Below are positions 1 through 8,179 of a stretch of 40,192 nt of DNA, piece after piece. This stretch comes from Streptomyces chattanoogensis (GTDB taxonomy: Bacteria > Actinomycetota > Actinomycetes > Streptomycetales > Streptomycetaceae), in NCBI RefSeq assembly GCF_001294335.1, contig NZ_LGKG01000170.1:1-40192 (forward strand), written 5' to 3'. Numbering within the stretch: the first letter of the stretch is position 1; each line of letters opens with the position of its first letter. Both the position numbers and the translations under genes were made by a program. The notes under the pieces are model-generated. The model did not search any database. It had not been told where the DNA came from and saw only the letters and a program-made list of their open reading frames with translations.

Positions 1-229
1 CGGCGAGGGCGGCGATGCCCGGCTGATAGCCGAGGGTGGAGAAGTAGTCCACACCCGTCAGACACATCACCCGCCACCACCGCTGCCCCTTGTGGGCGGC
101 CTGTGGCCCGGCGTGCGGACCGGGGTGACGCTTGGCCATATCGGTCAGGCCTTCCAGCATCCACGCCCGCAAGCGATGCCGTACGGCGGCCCCGGACGAA
201 GAATCCGCAGGGGCGGAGGCGGCCATCAT
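1..229 (-). CDS. Amino acid/APC-type permease, N-terminal part (cut by window edge)
   Basis: Only the first 76 codons are inside the window; the gene continues beyond position 1. The start is one of two adjacent ATG codons (229 or 226), with AGGAG on the minus strand at 232-236 as ribosome binding site. The visible protein begins with an Ala/Ser-rich cytoplasmic stretch and a basic segment, then [21 protein letters not shown]. This resembles the entry to the first membrane helix of the large actinobacterial APC-superfamily permeases; that is recalled from family knowledge and cannot be tested on so short a piece. It is last in the minus-strand series that begins with the L-Dap genes, about 75 bp beyond the serA remnant, so it may be unrelated housekeeping sequence. 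Confidence 0.55.
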   Translation of the reverse strand, partial: MMAASAPADSSSGAAVRHRLRAWMLEGLTDMAKRHPGPHAGPQAAHKGQRWWRVMCLTGVDYFSTLGYQPGIAALA

Positions 230-304
230 GTGCTCCTGTGAGCCCGGCGACGGGGCGGGCCGGTTGGCCGGGGGGAAGGAGCGGACGGGCTCAGCGGCTG
301 AGTT

Positions 305-787
305 CCGTGCAGCGCGGCCTCGTCGATGATGCCCCCGCGCGCGACATTGCTCAGATACGCGCCCGGCTTGGCGCGACGCAGTTCGGCCGCGCCGATCAGG
401 CCGACGGTCTCCGGGGTCCTGGGCAGGTGGACCGTCACGAAGTCCGAACGGTCCAGGAGTTCGTCGAGCGTGACCAGGCGAGCTCGACGCCGGTGAAGCG
501 GCTGCGCTGCCCGGAGCCCTGCCGCAGCGCCCCGGCGGCCTGCGGCAGGTTCCGGGCCACGGCCAGGATCAGGGCGCAGGTCATCTCCGCGGCGCTGATC
601 ACGTTCGCGGTGGGTGCGTTGACGACCCGTACGCCCGCGGCGGTGGCAGCGGGGAGGCCGACGTTGTCGAGGCCGACTCCGACGCGTCCGATGGCCTTCA
701 GACGGTGTGCCGCGCCGATGACTTCGGCGTCGGCCTGCGTGCTGCGGGTGAGAGCTGATCGGCGATCAGTACGACGGGCCTGGGCAT
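305..787 (-). pseudogene. serA: Decayed D-3-phosphoglycerate dehydrogenase (serA) remnant
   Basis: Three serA-like blocks lie in order but in different frames. Block 1 starts at ATG 787, after GGAGG, and reads MPRPVVLIADQLSPA. Block 2 (about 735-475) contains RVGVGLDNV, NAPTANVISAAEM and RFTGVEL. Block 3 (about 480-305) contains [18 protein letters not shown] and [16 protein letters not shown]. Compared with a usual SerA of about 530 residues, roughly 45 codons are missing between blocks 1 and 2. About 50 codons, including the NAD-binding GxGxxG segment, are missing between blocks 2 and 3. Everything after the catalytic-domain GGIIDE region is gone, so it cannot encode an active enzyme. SerA makes the precursor of O-phosphoserine, the substrate of SbnA, whose gene lies upstream in the same run. 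A pathway-dedicated copy that later decayed is therefore a reasonable inference. Confidence 0.85.
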
Positions 788-864
788 CGTGTTGCCTCCG
801 GTGGGGAGCGGCCGTGCGGCCGCGGGGGAACGGTCGGTCCGCCCTCGACGGGCTGGTGTGCGGA

Positions 865-2439
865 TCAGCGCCACGACAGGGCGACGAGGCCGAGCACCAG
901 GAACACCACGGCGTGCGCGCCGAGCACGGTGCGCAGCACCCAGCCGGTGTCCACGGGCGCGGCGTCCGGTACGGCGGTCGCCCCGGAGGGCGGTGCGGTG
1001 GTCCGCTCGGTGACTTCGCGGACCGCCGTCGTGGTGCCCGCGGCCGGGCCGCGGCGCTCCGTTGCAGGTGCCGCGGCCGCCTCGGTGGCGGCAGGGCCTT
1101 GCGGGCCGGGAGCGTTGGTGGCGAGCTCGGCCGCGAGCACCACCCGGGCCACCGAGCCTCCGGAGGCCAGGGCGGCGCTGACGTTCTGGACGCCGACGAG
1201 CTGGAGCGCCGGGTAGCCGAGCACATGGGCGGTGGCCCCCTGACTGGCGGCGAACATCGCGTTGGCCCCGGTGTTGGAGCCGGCCAGGAATCCGCCGGCG
1301 GCGCCGATCCAGGGGGCGAGCATCAGATAGGCGGGGCCGAGGGAGGCGCAGGCCTCGGCCATTTCCCGGCTCATGCCGGTCACGGTCAGCAGGGTGCCGA
1401 GGATCAGGAAGATCGCGGTGGTCAGGGTGACCTGCCACCAGCGGGACGTGGCCGTACGGACCGCCGCGGGCAGCACCGTTCCCGGCGCGCCGAGCAGCCG
1501 CGGAGCGACCGCGGTGGTCAGCAGCAGCCACCCCGCCGGACCGGCGATCACCGTCCACCAGCCCTCCTCGACGCCCGCCGCCGTCAGCGCCGCCCGGCCG
1601 AGGAGCAGGCCGGCCACGAGGAAGACGTACGGGGCGAGGGCGCGGCCCACCGGCTGCGGACGCGGCGCATCGGCGTCCGGGCGCGGACGGCGCCGCGAGG
1701 AGAGCAGCAGCACGGCGAGGGTGGCGAGACCGCCGAGGACACCGGCCAGCGGCACGCCGATGAAGGTGTTCACCGCCCACACGGTGGCCCACAATGTGCC
1801 CGTGGCGAGCAGCAGTTCACCGGCCGAGGCGACCGCGCGGCGCACCCCGAAGGAGACGGTGAGCGCGGCGGCGCCGCAGATCAGGAAGACCGGAGCGGAC
1901 AGCAGGGCCGATACGACGCCGAGGTCCTGGAAGTCGACGCCGCCGAGGTTGGCGGAGACCAGGCTGCCGGGGGCGAGCGAACCCCAGGGCACCGTGACCA
2001 GGCCGAAGAGCCCCGCCACGGCGGCCTTGGCCGGAGCCAGGCCGAGTTGGCGCAGCAGCGGGATCGCGACGACCACCCCGATGCCGAAGCCGGTGAGCGA
2101 CTCGGCGAACGGCGTCACCCCGAACACGATGAGCAGCACGGACCGTACGGGCGAGTGGCAGGCCCCGCCGAGCCGCTCGCCGAGCCGGGCCTGGGCACCG
2201 GTACGGGACATCAGCTCGCTGAGCAGGATGCCGCCGAACAGGATCCCGGCCAGCTCGACGAGCGTGGGCAGCATGTGCAGCTGTGCATCGGCGAGTGCGG
2301 CCGCGGGGGTGCGGAACACCGTGGCGGTGAGTGCCGCCGCGGTGGCCAGGGCGGTCAGCGCGGCGTACAGGGCGCGCACCTTGGCCGCCAGCAGGCCGAG
2401 GGTCACCAGGATGGGCAGGGTGGCCAGGAGCGCGTTCAT
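865..2439 (-). CDS. L-lactate permease-like transporter
   Basis: This is a 524-residue, strongly hydrophobic protein with about 12-14 predicted membrane segments. Segments such as GVTPFAESLTGFGIG, GLVTVPWGSLAPGS and GSNTGANAMFAAS resemble the LctP lactate/glycolate permease family. In that family these proteins import 2-hydroxy acids with protons across the cytoplasmic membrane. A hydrophilic Ala/Pro/Thr-rich insert of about 65 residues precedes the last helix. The ATG at 2439 overlaps the stop of the upstream FAD-protein gene by four bases (ATGA), so the two are translationally coupled. Its role in the locus is not evident: it could import a small carboxylate precursor or move a product. Family assignment is fairly secure; the substrate is not. 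Confidence 0.72.
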   Translation of the reverse strand: MNALLATLPILVTLGLLAAKVRALYAALTALATAAALTATVFRTPAAALADAQLHMLPTLVELAGILFGGILLSELMSRTGAQARLGERLGGACHSPVRSVLLIVFGVTPFAESLTGFGIGVVVAIPLLRQLGLAPAKAAVAGLFGLVTVPWGSLAPGSLVSANLGGVDFQDLGVVSALLSAPVFLICGAAALTVSFGVRRAVASAGELLLATGTLWATVWAVNTFIGVPLAGVLGGLATLAVLLLSSRRRPRPDADAPRPQPVGRALAPYVFLVAGLLLGRAALTAAGVEEGWWTVIAGPAGWLLLTTAVAPRLLGAPGTVLPAAVRTATSRWWQVTLTTAIFLILGTLLTVTGMSREMAEACASLGPAYLMLAPWIGAAGGFLAGSNTGANAMFAASQGATAHVLGYPALQLVGVQNVSAALASGGSVARVVLAAELATNAPGPQGPAATEAAAAPATERRGPAAGTTTAVREVTERTTAPPSGATAVPDAAPVDTGWVLRTVLGAHAVVFLVLGLVALSWR

Positions 2440-4364
2440 CGGGCGGCCTCCGCGGTGGCGGACGGGCGGTCGCCCGTGGGGCGGGCCGCGTCGAGCAGGG
2501 CGCGGACACAGCGGTCCGCGTCCAGGAGCGCGCGCGAGACGCCGCCGGGCGAGGGGACGTAGTGGTTGTAGAACGTGGCCCCTTCGCACAGCGGACCGAG
2601 GATCCACATCCGGGTGTCCACGGACCCGTCGCGGCCCACCGGGTGCTGGCCGGGGGTGATGTCGACGCCGCGGCTGTTCGGTGCCTCCGCCGCGCGATGG
2701 CGGCGGATACGGCCGCTCTCGCGCAGATCGGCGAGGAGCGCGCTGCCGGTGTGCGCCACGTCCGGCTGCCCCGAGGTGGCATGGCACAGCCAGTGCGCAT
2801 GCTCGGTGCGGGCCTCGGCGAGGCGGGTCGAGGACAGGCGCCAGGAGTCGGTCGTCCCGTCCCAGACCACCTCCGGCTCGGGGCCGAAGGGCACCTCGAC
2901 GACGCCGGCGCGGACCAGGGCGAGGAGTTCGCCGTGCCGCTCCAGCTGCGGTCCGGTCACCGAGCGGTTGAGGACCGCGGTGAAGGATCCGTAGAACTCG
3001 TCGTGGGACTTTCCGTCCAGGCCGCCGAAGTCGACGGCGTGGCGCAGGATGTCCCGCTGGTCGCGCAGTACTTCGAGGGCGGACTTGAGCGGGCTGGCGC
3101 CCAGGCTCTTGGCGGCCTCCAGCAGATCGGCCTCCAGGGCCGCGGTGTACCGGTCCTGGTAGGCCGCGCTGTCCGTCAGATTGTCGAGGACGGGGAACAG
3201 CACGCGTTCGGGAATGAACTCGCCGAATTCCGGGCGGTGTTCGGCATCCAGGCGGTCGAGTTCCGGGGGCAGCGTCCCCGCATGGGCCGCGGCCCGCAAG
3301 GACTCCTCGGTGGCGAGTGCCGGGGCCGCTCCGCGCAGGGCGGCGCAGCGGCGGTGGAAGGCGATGCGCATCTCGGTGCACACCAGCGGGACGAGGTCAC
3401 CGTGCAGGCTCAGGGTGCCGTCGGTCGCGTCGGTGCGCAGCCGGTCGATGCTCTGCTCGGTGAGCACGAGCGGGGTGAAGGCGCCCTCGCGGTGGGCGGC
3501 GGGGCGGGCGCGGAACGGCAGCCCGGTGCGGGAGAACAGCAGAATGCGGGGCTCGCGGCCGCTGGGCACGTACTCCCGTATGCCTCCGTTGACGGTGTAG
3601 CGGCCGCCGCGGCCCAGGGTGAGCGCGGCCAGGGCGTCCATTCCGGACAGGCCGGTGCCGGCCAGGGCGATGGTGTGCTCGGGGGCCACCTGTGAGAACT
3701 GCCGTGCCGGCGGGTAGGGCGAGCGGATCCGGCGGTGCTCGCCGGGGGTGTGCGCCGCGGCCGGGGGCGGGGTGTGCCCGGTGGTGAGGAAGACGTACCG
3801 GCTGCGCAGCACCGTGCCGTTGTCCAGGGTGAGGGCGCGCCGGCCGTCGTCGGTGTCGGACAGTGCGATCGCCGTGGCCGGGTGCAGCCGGATGTTCAGG
3901 TGCGCGGGGGCCCGGTCCAGGGTCCGCTGCAGGAACCAGGAGAGGTATTCGCCGAGTATCCGGCGGGGGAGGTAGTCGTCCGGGCGGATGTCGCGGCCTC
4001 GGCTTCCGAGGGTGAACCCGTCGTCGGCCAGGCGCAGTCCGCGTGCGCGCACCCACGCGTACAGGGTGGGGCCGCGGTCGCCGACGGCCTGGCCGACGGT
4101 GGCTTCCTCGGGGAAGAGCGAGACCTGGCTGCAGACGGTGTTGAGCAGCAGATAGTCGGGCTGTTCGGGGTCGTGCAGACCGGTGCCGTCGCAGGCCGGG
4201 TCGACGAGGTCGACGGTGACAGGGCGCTCTTCCCATTCGGGGGCGGAGGTCAGGGTGATGAGGCGCTCGAGGACGCCGATGCCGCGGGAGCCGAGCCCGA
4301 TGACGCAGATGCCGGTCGAGGGAGCGTGGGCGCGCGCGGTGGCGGGGGCGGAGGTGCGGGTCAT
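2436..4364 (-). CDS. FAD/NAD(P)-binding protein (PF13454-like), copy 1
   Basis: This 642-residue protein opens with a Rossmann dinucleotide-binding motif, ICVIGLGSRGIGVLERL, near residues 20-36, followed by an acidic strand end (VDLVDPA). Internal features include LLLNTVCSQVSLFPEE, a YVFLTTGHTPPP segment and LAGTGLSGMDALAAL, a second glycine-rich nucleotide site. The pattern fits the FAD-NAD(P)-binding family PF13454, whose members are mostly uncharacterised flavoproteins. The C-terminal half carries a conserved block, LRDQRDILRHAVDFGGL, shared with the paralogue at 16245-18122. ATG 4364 lies two bases after the sbnB stop. An in-frame GTG at 4373 is an alternative start overlapping sbnB. Coupling to sbnB suggests it acts on L-Dap or a derivative; the reaction is unknown, and N-oxidation or amine oxidation are only possibilities. 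Confidence 0.75.
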   Translation of the reverse strand: MTRTSAPATARAHAPSTGICVIGLGSRGIGVLERLITLTSAPEWEERPVTVDLVDPACDGTGLHDPEQPDYLLLNTVCSQVSLFPEEATVGQAVGDRGPTLYAWVRARGLRLADDGFTLGSRGRDIRPDDYLPRRILGEYLSWFLQRTLDRAPAHLNIRLHPATAIALSDTDDGRRALTLDNGTVLRSRYVFLTTGHTPPPAAAHTPGEHRRIRSPYPPARQFSQVAPEHTIALAGTGLSGMDALAALTLGRGGRYTVNGGIREYVPSGREPRILLFSRTGLPFRARPAAHREGAFTPLVLTEQSIDRLRTDATDGTLSLHGDLVPLVCTEMRIAFHRRCAALRGAAPALATEESLRAAAHAGTLPPELDRLDAEHRPEFGEFIPERVLFPVLDNLTDSAAYQDRYTAALEADLLEAAKSLGASPLKSALEVLRDQRDILRHAVDFGGLDGKSHDEFYGSFTAVLNRSVTGPQLERHGELLALVRAGVVEVPFGPEPEVVWDGTTDSWRLSSTRLAEARTEHAHWLCHATSGQPDVAHTGSALLADLRESGRIRRHRAAEAPNSRGVDITPGQHPVGRDGSVDTRMWILGPLCEGATFYNHYVPSPGGVSRALLDADRCVRALLDAARPTGDRPSATAEAAR

Positions 4365-4366
4365 GG

Positions 4367-5374
4367 CTACCACCGCTGGGTTTCGCCGAAGAAGTCGGAG
4401 ATCTCGACGGCCTCGCCGGACTCCTGGGCCGTCCGGTAGACGTGGGTGCCGACCGCGAGGTCGAGCACGCCGAGCCCGAACGGGGAGAAGATCACCGGCC
4501 GGTCGGTGGCGACCTCGACCTGGCCGCGGATCACCTGGGCGAGGGTGCCGTCGATGAACTCCCGGTGGCCGTACTTCTGTTCCGCAAGGTGGGGGGAGGT
4601 GTGGGCCGTCATGCAGTGGCCGACGTCGTCCAGGATGTTCTGGGCGGCGACGATGATCTCCGGGCCGATGTCCCGCAGCGAGATGTTCAGGACGATCTGG
4701 CCGGGGGCGAACGCGGCGGGGTCGAGGACGTGGGGCTCACCGGCCGTGGTGGCGAAGACCACGAGATCGGCACCGTCCACGGCGGTCTTCAGGTCCGCTT
4801 CGACCCGTGCCGGGTAGCCGAGGTCGGCGTCGGCGTACTCGGCGAACGCCTGGCCGTACGCGGGGATGCGGTCATGGATGACGAGGTCGTCGACGTCCCA
4901 TTCCTGGGCCTTGAAGAACTCCAGGATGTTCCGGGCGATGATCCCGGCGCCCACGAGGGTCAGCCGCTTGGCGGTGCGCTTCCCGGTCAGCTCCTGGGCG
5001 GCGAGGACCGCGGAGGCGGCGGTGCGGGCCGCGCTGATCTGGGAGGCCTCCAGGCAGGCGAACGGGTAGCCGGTCGCGTAGTCGTTGAGCAGCAGGGCCG
5101 CCGAGGCGCGGGGCACCTTGTGCTCGATGTTGCCGGGGAAGCTGCTGATCCATTTGATCCCCGCCACGTTGTACTCGCCGCCGAGATACGCGGGCAGGGC
5201 GATGATGCGGCTGTCCGGCTTCTCGGGGAAGCGCAGGAAGTAGCTGTTGGGATTGACGGAGTCGCCGTCCTCGTGCGCCAGATAGGTGGCGCGCACCTCG
5301 TCGACGATCTGCTTCCTGCTGCGCCGGATGATGTCCCGGGCGGTCTTTCCGCCGATAATGCTGAATTCGAACAC
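4367..5374 (-). CDS. sbnB: SbnB-type dehydrogenase for L-2,3-diaminopropionate synthesis
   Basis: This 335-residue protein belongs to the ornithine cyclodeaminase/mu-crystallin fold. Its NAD-binding segment is LVGAGIIARN at about residues 140-149, and the substrate-side motif GIKWISSFPGNIEHKVPRAS lies at about 72-91. In staphyloferrin B biosynthesis SbnB oxidatively cleaves N-(1-amino-1-carboxyl-2-ethyl)-glutamate with NAD, giving L-2,3-diaminopropionate and 2-oxoglutarate. The adjacent sbnA homologue makes this much more likely than an ornithine cyclodeaminase or other amino-acid dehydrogenase. The start is GTG 5374, three bases after the sbnA stop, with AAGGGA about seven bases upstream inside the end of sbnA. 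The product is cytosolic and probably co-translated with SbnA. Confidence 0.88.
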   Translation of the reverse strand: MFEFSIIGGKTARDIIRRSRKQIVDEVRATYLAHEDGDSVNPNSYFLRFPEKPDSRIIALPAYLGGEYNVAGIKWISSFPGNIEHKVPRASAALLLNDYATGYPFACLEASQISAARTAASAVLAAQELTGKRTAKRLTLVGAGIIARNILEFFKAQEWDVDDLVIHDRIPAYGQAFAEYADADLGYPARVEADLKTAVDGADLVVFATTAGEPHVLDPAAFAPGQIVLNISLRDIGPEIIVAAQNILDDVGHCMTAHTSPHLAEQKYGHREFIDGTLAQVIRGQVEVATDRPVIFSPFGLGVLDLAVGTHVYRTAQESGEAVEISDFFGETQRW

Positions 5375-5377
5375 GGT

Positions 5378-6418
5378 TTATCCCTTCACCGCGAGGGCAG
5401 CGGCGCGCCCCGGCTCGTTGTCGGTTGTCCGGTGGGTGGTGCGGGGGGTGCTGCGGGGGCCGCGCGCATCGGAATCGAGTCGGCCGAAGCGTTCGTAGAC
5501 CCACACGTCGTCGTAAATGGTGTCGAGGTAGCGGTCGCCGATATCGGGTGCGATGGCCACCACGCAGGCGCCCGGCTCGATGCGGTCGGTGTTGCGCTCG
5601 ATGGCCGCGAGCACCGAGCCCGTGGACCCGCCCAGGGCGATACCGCGCTCCGCGGCGAGTCGCCGGCACATCCGTACGGCCTCGAACTCCGGGATCAGAA
5701 TGACCTCGTCGACTCTCCCGGGCCTGAAGATCTCGGGCCGGCGGCTGGTGCCGAGACCGGGAATGTGCCGCCGTCCGGCCGGCCCGCCGAATGTCACCGA
5801 GCCCACCGAATCCACGCCGGTGATCCGGGTGTTCGGTGAATGCTCCCGGAAGTAGTCGGTGCAGCCCATCAGGGTTCCGGTGGTGCCGGCGCCGATGAAA
5901 AGGTGGTCGATCCCCCAGCCCTGCTCGACGATGGCGGCCGCCGTGCGTTCGTAATGGGCGCGCGGATTGGCGGGGTTGGCGTACTGATTCGGCCAGACCA
6001 GCGAGGAGTCCTCGCGCAGCCGCTGGTGGATGTAGTCGATCCGGGTCTGGAGATAACCGCCGTTGGCGTCGCGGTCGGTCACCACGACGACATCCGCACC
6101 GAACGCCTCCATCAGGCCGATGCTCTGCCGTGAGGTGTTCGGGTCGGCGACGCAGATGAAGGAGTAGCCCCGCGCGGCGCTCACCGAGCTGAGGGCGATA
6201 CCGAGGTTTCCGGAGGACGATTCGATGATGCGCCCGCCCGGTTCGAGGAGTCCTTTGCGCTCCGCGTCCTCGATCAGCCCGACGGCAGCCTTGATCTTGA
6301 TGGAGCCCGCCGGGTTGAGGCCCTCGATTTTCAGCTTGAGATCAATATGGGGAATAAATCCGTCCAGGTCCAGGAAGACGCTGTCCAGGACCAGTTCATG
6401 AGCATTCCGATAAAGCAT
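5378..6418 (-). CDS. sbnA: SbnA-type PLP enzyme for L-2,3-diaminopropionate synthesis
   Basis: This 346-residue fold-type II PLP enzyme is related to cysteine synthase. The PLP lysine is in NPAGSIKIKAA (Lys41), the asparagine loop is ESSSGNLGIA (about 66-75), and the phosphate-binding loop is GAGTTGTLMG. SbnA homologues condense O-phospho-L-serine with L-glutamate to form ACEGA, the substrate of SbnB. The gene leads a tight operon with sbnB, the flavoprotein and the permease. ATG 6418 is preferred because GAGG lies five bases upstream and the alignment to the family begins there; an in-frame start further upstream has no support. About 115 bp separate it from the haloperoxidase terminator, leaving room for its own promoter. 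A plain cysteine synthase is unlikely given the neighbour. Confidence 0.88.
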   Translation of the reverse strand: MLYRNAHELVLDSVFLDLDGFIPHIDLKLKIEGLNPAGSIKIKAAVGLIEDAERKGLLEPGGRIIESSSGNLGIALSSVSAARGYSFICVADPNTSRQSIGLMEAFGADVVVVTDRDANGGYLQTRIDYIHQRLREDSSLVWPNQYANPANPRAHYERTAAAIVEQGWGIDHLFIGAGTTGTLMGCTDYFREHSPNTRITGVDSVGSVTFGGPAGRRHIPGLGTSRRPEIFRPGRVDEVILIPEFEAVRMCRRLAAERGIALGGSTGSVLAAIERNTDRIEPGACVVAIAPDIGDRYLDTIYDDVWVYERFGRLDSDARGPRSTPRTTHRTTDNEPGRAAALAVKG

Positions 6419-6532
6419 CGGACCTCGTCCTTCTGGAAATTGCGAACAGCGGATGCCCCGAGCCTGCCGTGTCGTCCGCATTCCGTTCAATCGGAGTCCG
6501 ACACTTCATCAAATACCGTCCGCAGTAACGGG

Positions 6533-6580
6533 AAAAGGCCGGCGGCTTTCCCCGGGGAAGGGGAAAGCCGCCGGCCTTTT
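6533..6580 (-). terminator. Strong rho-independent terminator after the haloperoxidase gene
   Basis: A perfect 21-bp stem (6533-6553 with 6560-6580) encloses a 6-base loop. It lies 20 bp beyond the haloperoxidase stop and ends in TTTT when read on the minus strand. It separates the haloperoxidase transcript from the sbnA operon. Confidence 0.9.
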
Positions 6581-6599
6581 CGGCGCGGGTGGACAGCTG

Positions 6600-8123
6600 T
6601 CAGGACCGGGCGTCCGGGTGGGTGCCGTCGAAGTACTGTTTGGCCTCGGCCCACACGTCGCGGGCGAGTTTGCGGCCCTGGGCGTCGGCCTCGGTGTGGT
6701 CGAACTCCCAGTGCACACCGCCCCACAGGCGCGAGTAGCCGACCTCTTGGGCCGCGGCGCTGAAGGTGTTCCACTGCAGGGCGATGTCCTTGGACGGCAT
6801 GCCCGCCTCGATGGCGGAGCTGCCGGCCTTGACGGTGCCGGTCCCGCCGTACGCGTCGGACCCGGTGAACTGCTTGAGGATCTCCGCTCCGGCGGCGGTG
6901 AACCCGGTGTGGCCCGAGCCGTAGGCGGCGAACGCGGGGGTCTTGAGATAGGGCTGCCACTGGGAGCCGTCGATGACCTGGGTGCCCTTGCCGGGACCCG
7001 CATAGCCACGGATCTTCTTGCCGGCCTCGGCGTACCGGATCATGCTGATCGGGCGGCCGTAGTCGTAGTGGACCTTGGTCTTCCAGTCGACGACGGCCTC
7101 ATCGCCCTCGGCGATGTTCAGGGCGAAGAACAGCTTCACATCGTCGTCGAGACGGTGGTGGTCGCGCTTGGAGACGAAGGCCGCCCACTCCTGCGGGATG
7201 GACGACGAGGTGGTATCCCGGTACTGCCAGTGCTCGGCTATCACCTTCTGACGTTCCGTCAAGTTTGCGTTCCGCTCCTCCTGTTGGGCGATGGCCCGCT
7301 CGGAGGCCGCGCTGCCGTACTTCGGGGGCGGCGGCGGGAGATAGCGGTCGACGTCATTGATCAGGAACGGCTTGGCCTCGGCGAACTGCGGCGTGATGAA
7401 CGGGTGCGTCTTGCCGTTCACGGTCAGCGGCACCCAGTGGTTCACGTCGACGATCTTGCTCTTGTCGAAGCGGGCGACGTCCTGGGGCGGGTTGACCGGC
7501 TTGTAGAAGCCCTCGGGCGTCGCGTACGGCGGGGTACCCAACTGGTTGGAGCCGTCCTCGTGGCGCACCGCGAGCAGGGCGTCTGCGGCCTTCAGCGCCA
7601 CGGCGACCGGCGTGCCCGCCTCGGCGGAGTCGGCCTCGGCCGGGTCGTAGCCGAGCTCCTCGAGCTTGGCGTCGAACGTCGCCCTCTGCTGGGGGAACAG
7701 ATCGCTCAGGGCGCGGTGCGCCGCGAAGCTGATCGCCTTGCGCTTGTTCCCCTTGGTGCGCTCCGCCGCAGGCCGGCGCAGGTCGCCGCCGAGCTGGGTG
7801 CCCAGCGCCTTCCGGTCGTAGGCGGCCCACGCGTCGTAGATCGCGGTGTGCACGATCGCGAGCGTCCGGCCGCCGACCGGCGGTGGCGTGGGGTGCTCGG
7901 AGCCCTGATTGTTCACCTTCAAGGCGCCGAGGGTCTGCTCGTTCCACTGCAGCACGACATTGTCGGCGTCGGCGCCGGGCCGGACGACGGCCGGGTCCGC
8001 CGGGGTGTCGCCCGGTGCCGCGGACGCGGGACCGGTGACCGCGGTGGCGAGAGTGAGGGCGGTGAGGGAGCCGAAGACCGCCCACCGCCTGAGCGGGGTT
8101 GCCTGGGGCCGGAGGGACTTCAT
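6600..8123 (-). CDS. Secreted vanadium-dependent haloperoxidase-like (PAP2 fold) enzyme
   Basis: The 507-residue protein begins with a Sec-type signal: basic LRRW, a hydrophobic core, then an ASA-AP cleavage site near residue 36. The vanadate/phosphate-binding pattern is nearly complete: Lys350-x6-Arg357-Pro358, GSGH at about 402-405, and Ser464-Arg465-x5-His471. Vanadium haloperoxidases share this site with PAP2 phosphatases; the length and spacing favour the haloperoxidase-like branch. The usual PSGH is GSGH here. Such enzymes oxidise halide with hydrogen peroxide, though many relatives have no shown halogenating activity. The ATG at 8123 starts directly at the signal peptide, 56 bp after the HD-hydrolase gene. 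A secreted enzyme would act on an exported product or independently of this pathway. Confidence 0.82.
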   Translation of the reverse strand: MKSLRPQATPLRRWAVFGSLTALTLATAVTGPASAAPGDTPADPAVVRPGADADNVVLQWNEQTLGALKVNNQGSEHPTPPPVGGRTLAIVHTAIYDAWAAYDRKALGTQLGGDLRRPAAERTKGNKRKAISFAAHRALSDLFPQQRATFDAKLEELGYDPAEADSAEAGTPVAVALKAADALLAVRHEDGSNQLGTPPYATPEGFYKPVNPPQDVARFDKSKIVDVNHWVPLTVNGKTHPFITPQFAEAKPFLINDVDRYLPPPPPKYGSAASERAIAQQEERNANLTERQKVIAEHWQYRDTTSSSIPQEWAAFVSKRDHHRLDDDVKLFFALNIAEGDEAVVDWKTKVHYDYGRPISMIRYAEAGKKIRGYAGPGKGTQVIDGSQWQPYLKTPAFAAYGSGHTGFTAAGAEILKQFTGSDAYGGTGTVKAGSSAIEAGMPSKDIALQWNTFSAAAQEVGYSRLWGGVHWEFDHTEADAQGRKLARDVWAEAKQYFDGTHPDARS

Positions 8124-8179
8124 GAGAGGGTCACGGGGCCTTTCTCGATGGGTGGTGGGGCGGGGCGCCGGGCCGTCGG

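Noticed and set aside
103..2562. Long plus-strand open frame of about 819 codons opposite the permease and serA region.
   Set aside because: It is rich in Arg, Gly and Gln without any domain, and is a mirror frame of high-GC minus-strand genes. The minus-strand frame shows clear transporter motifs.
4367..6418. Plain cysteine synthase plus ornithine cyclodeaminase.
   Set aside because: Adjacency, overlap and motif pattern of the two fit the SbnA/SbnB pair far better.
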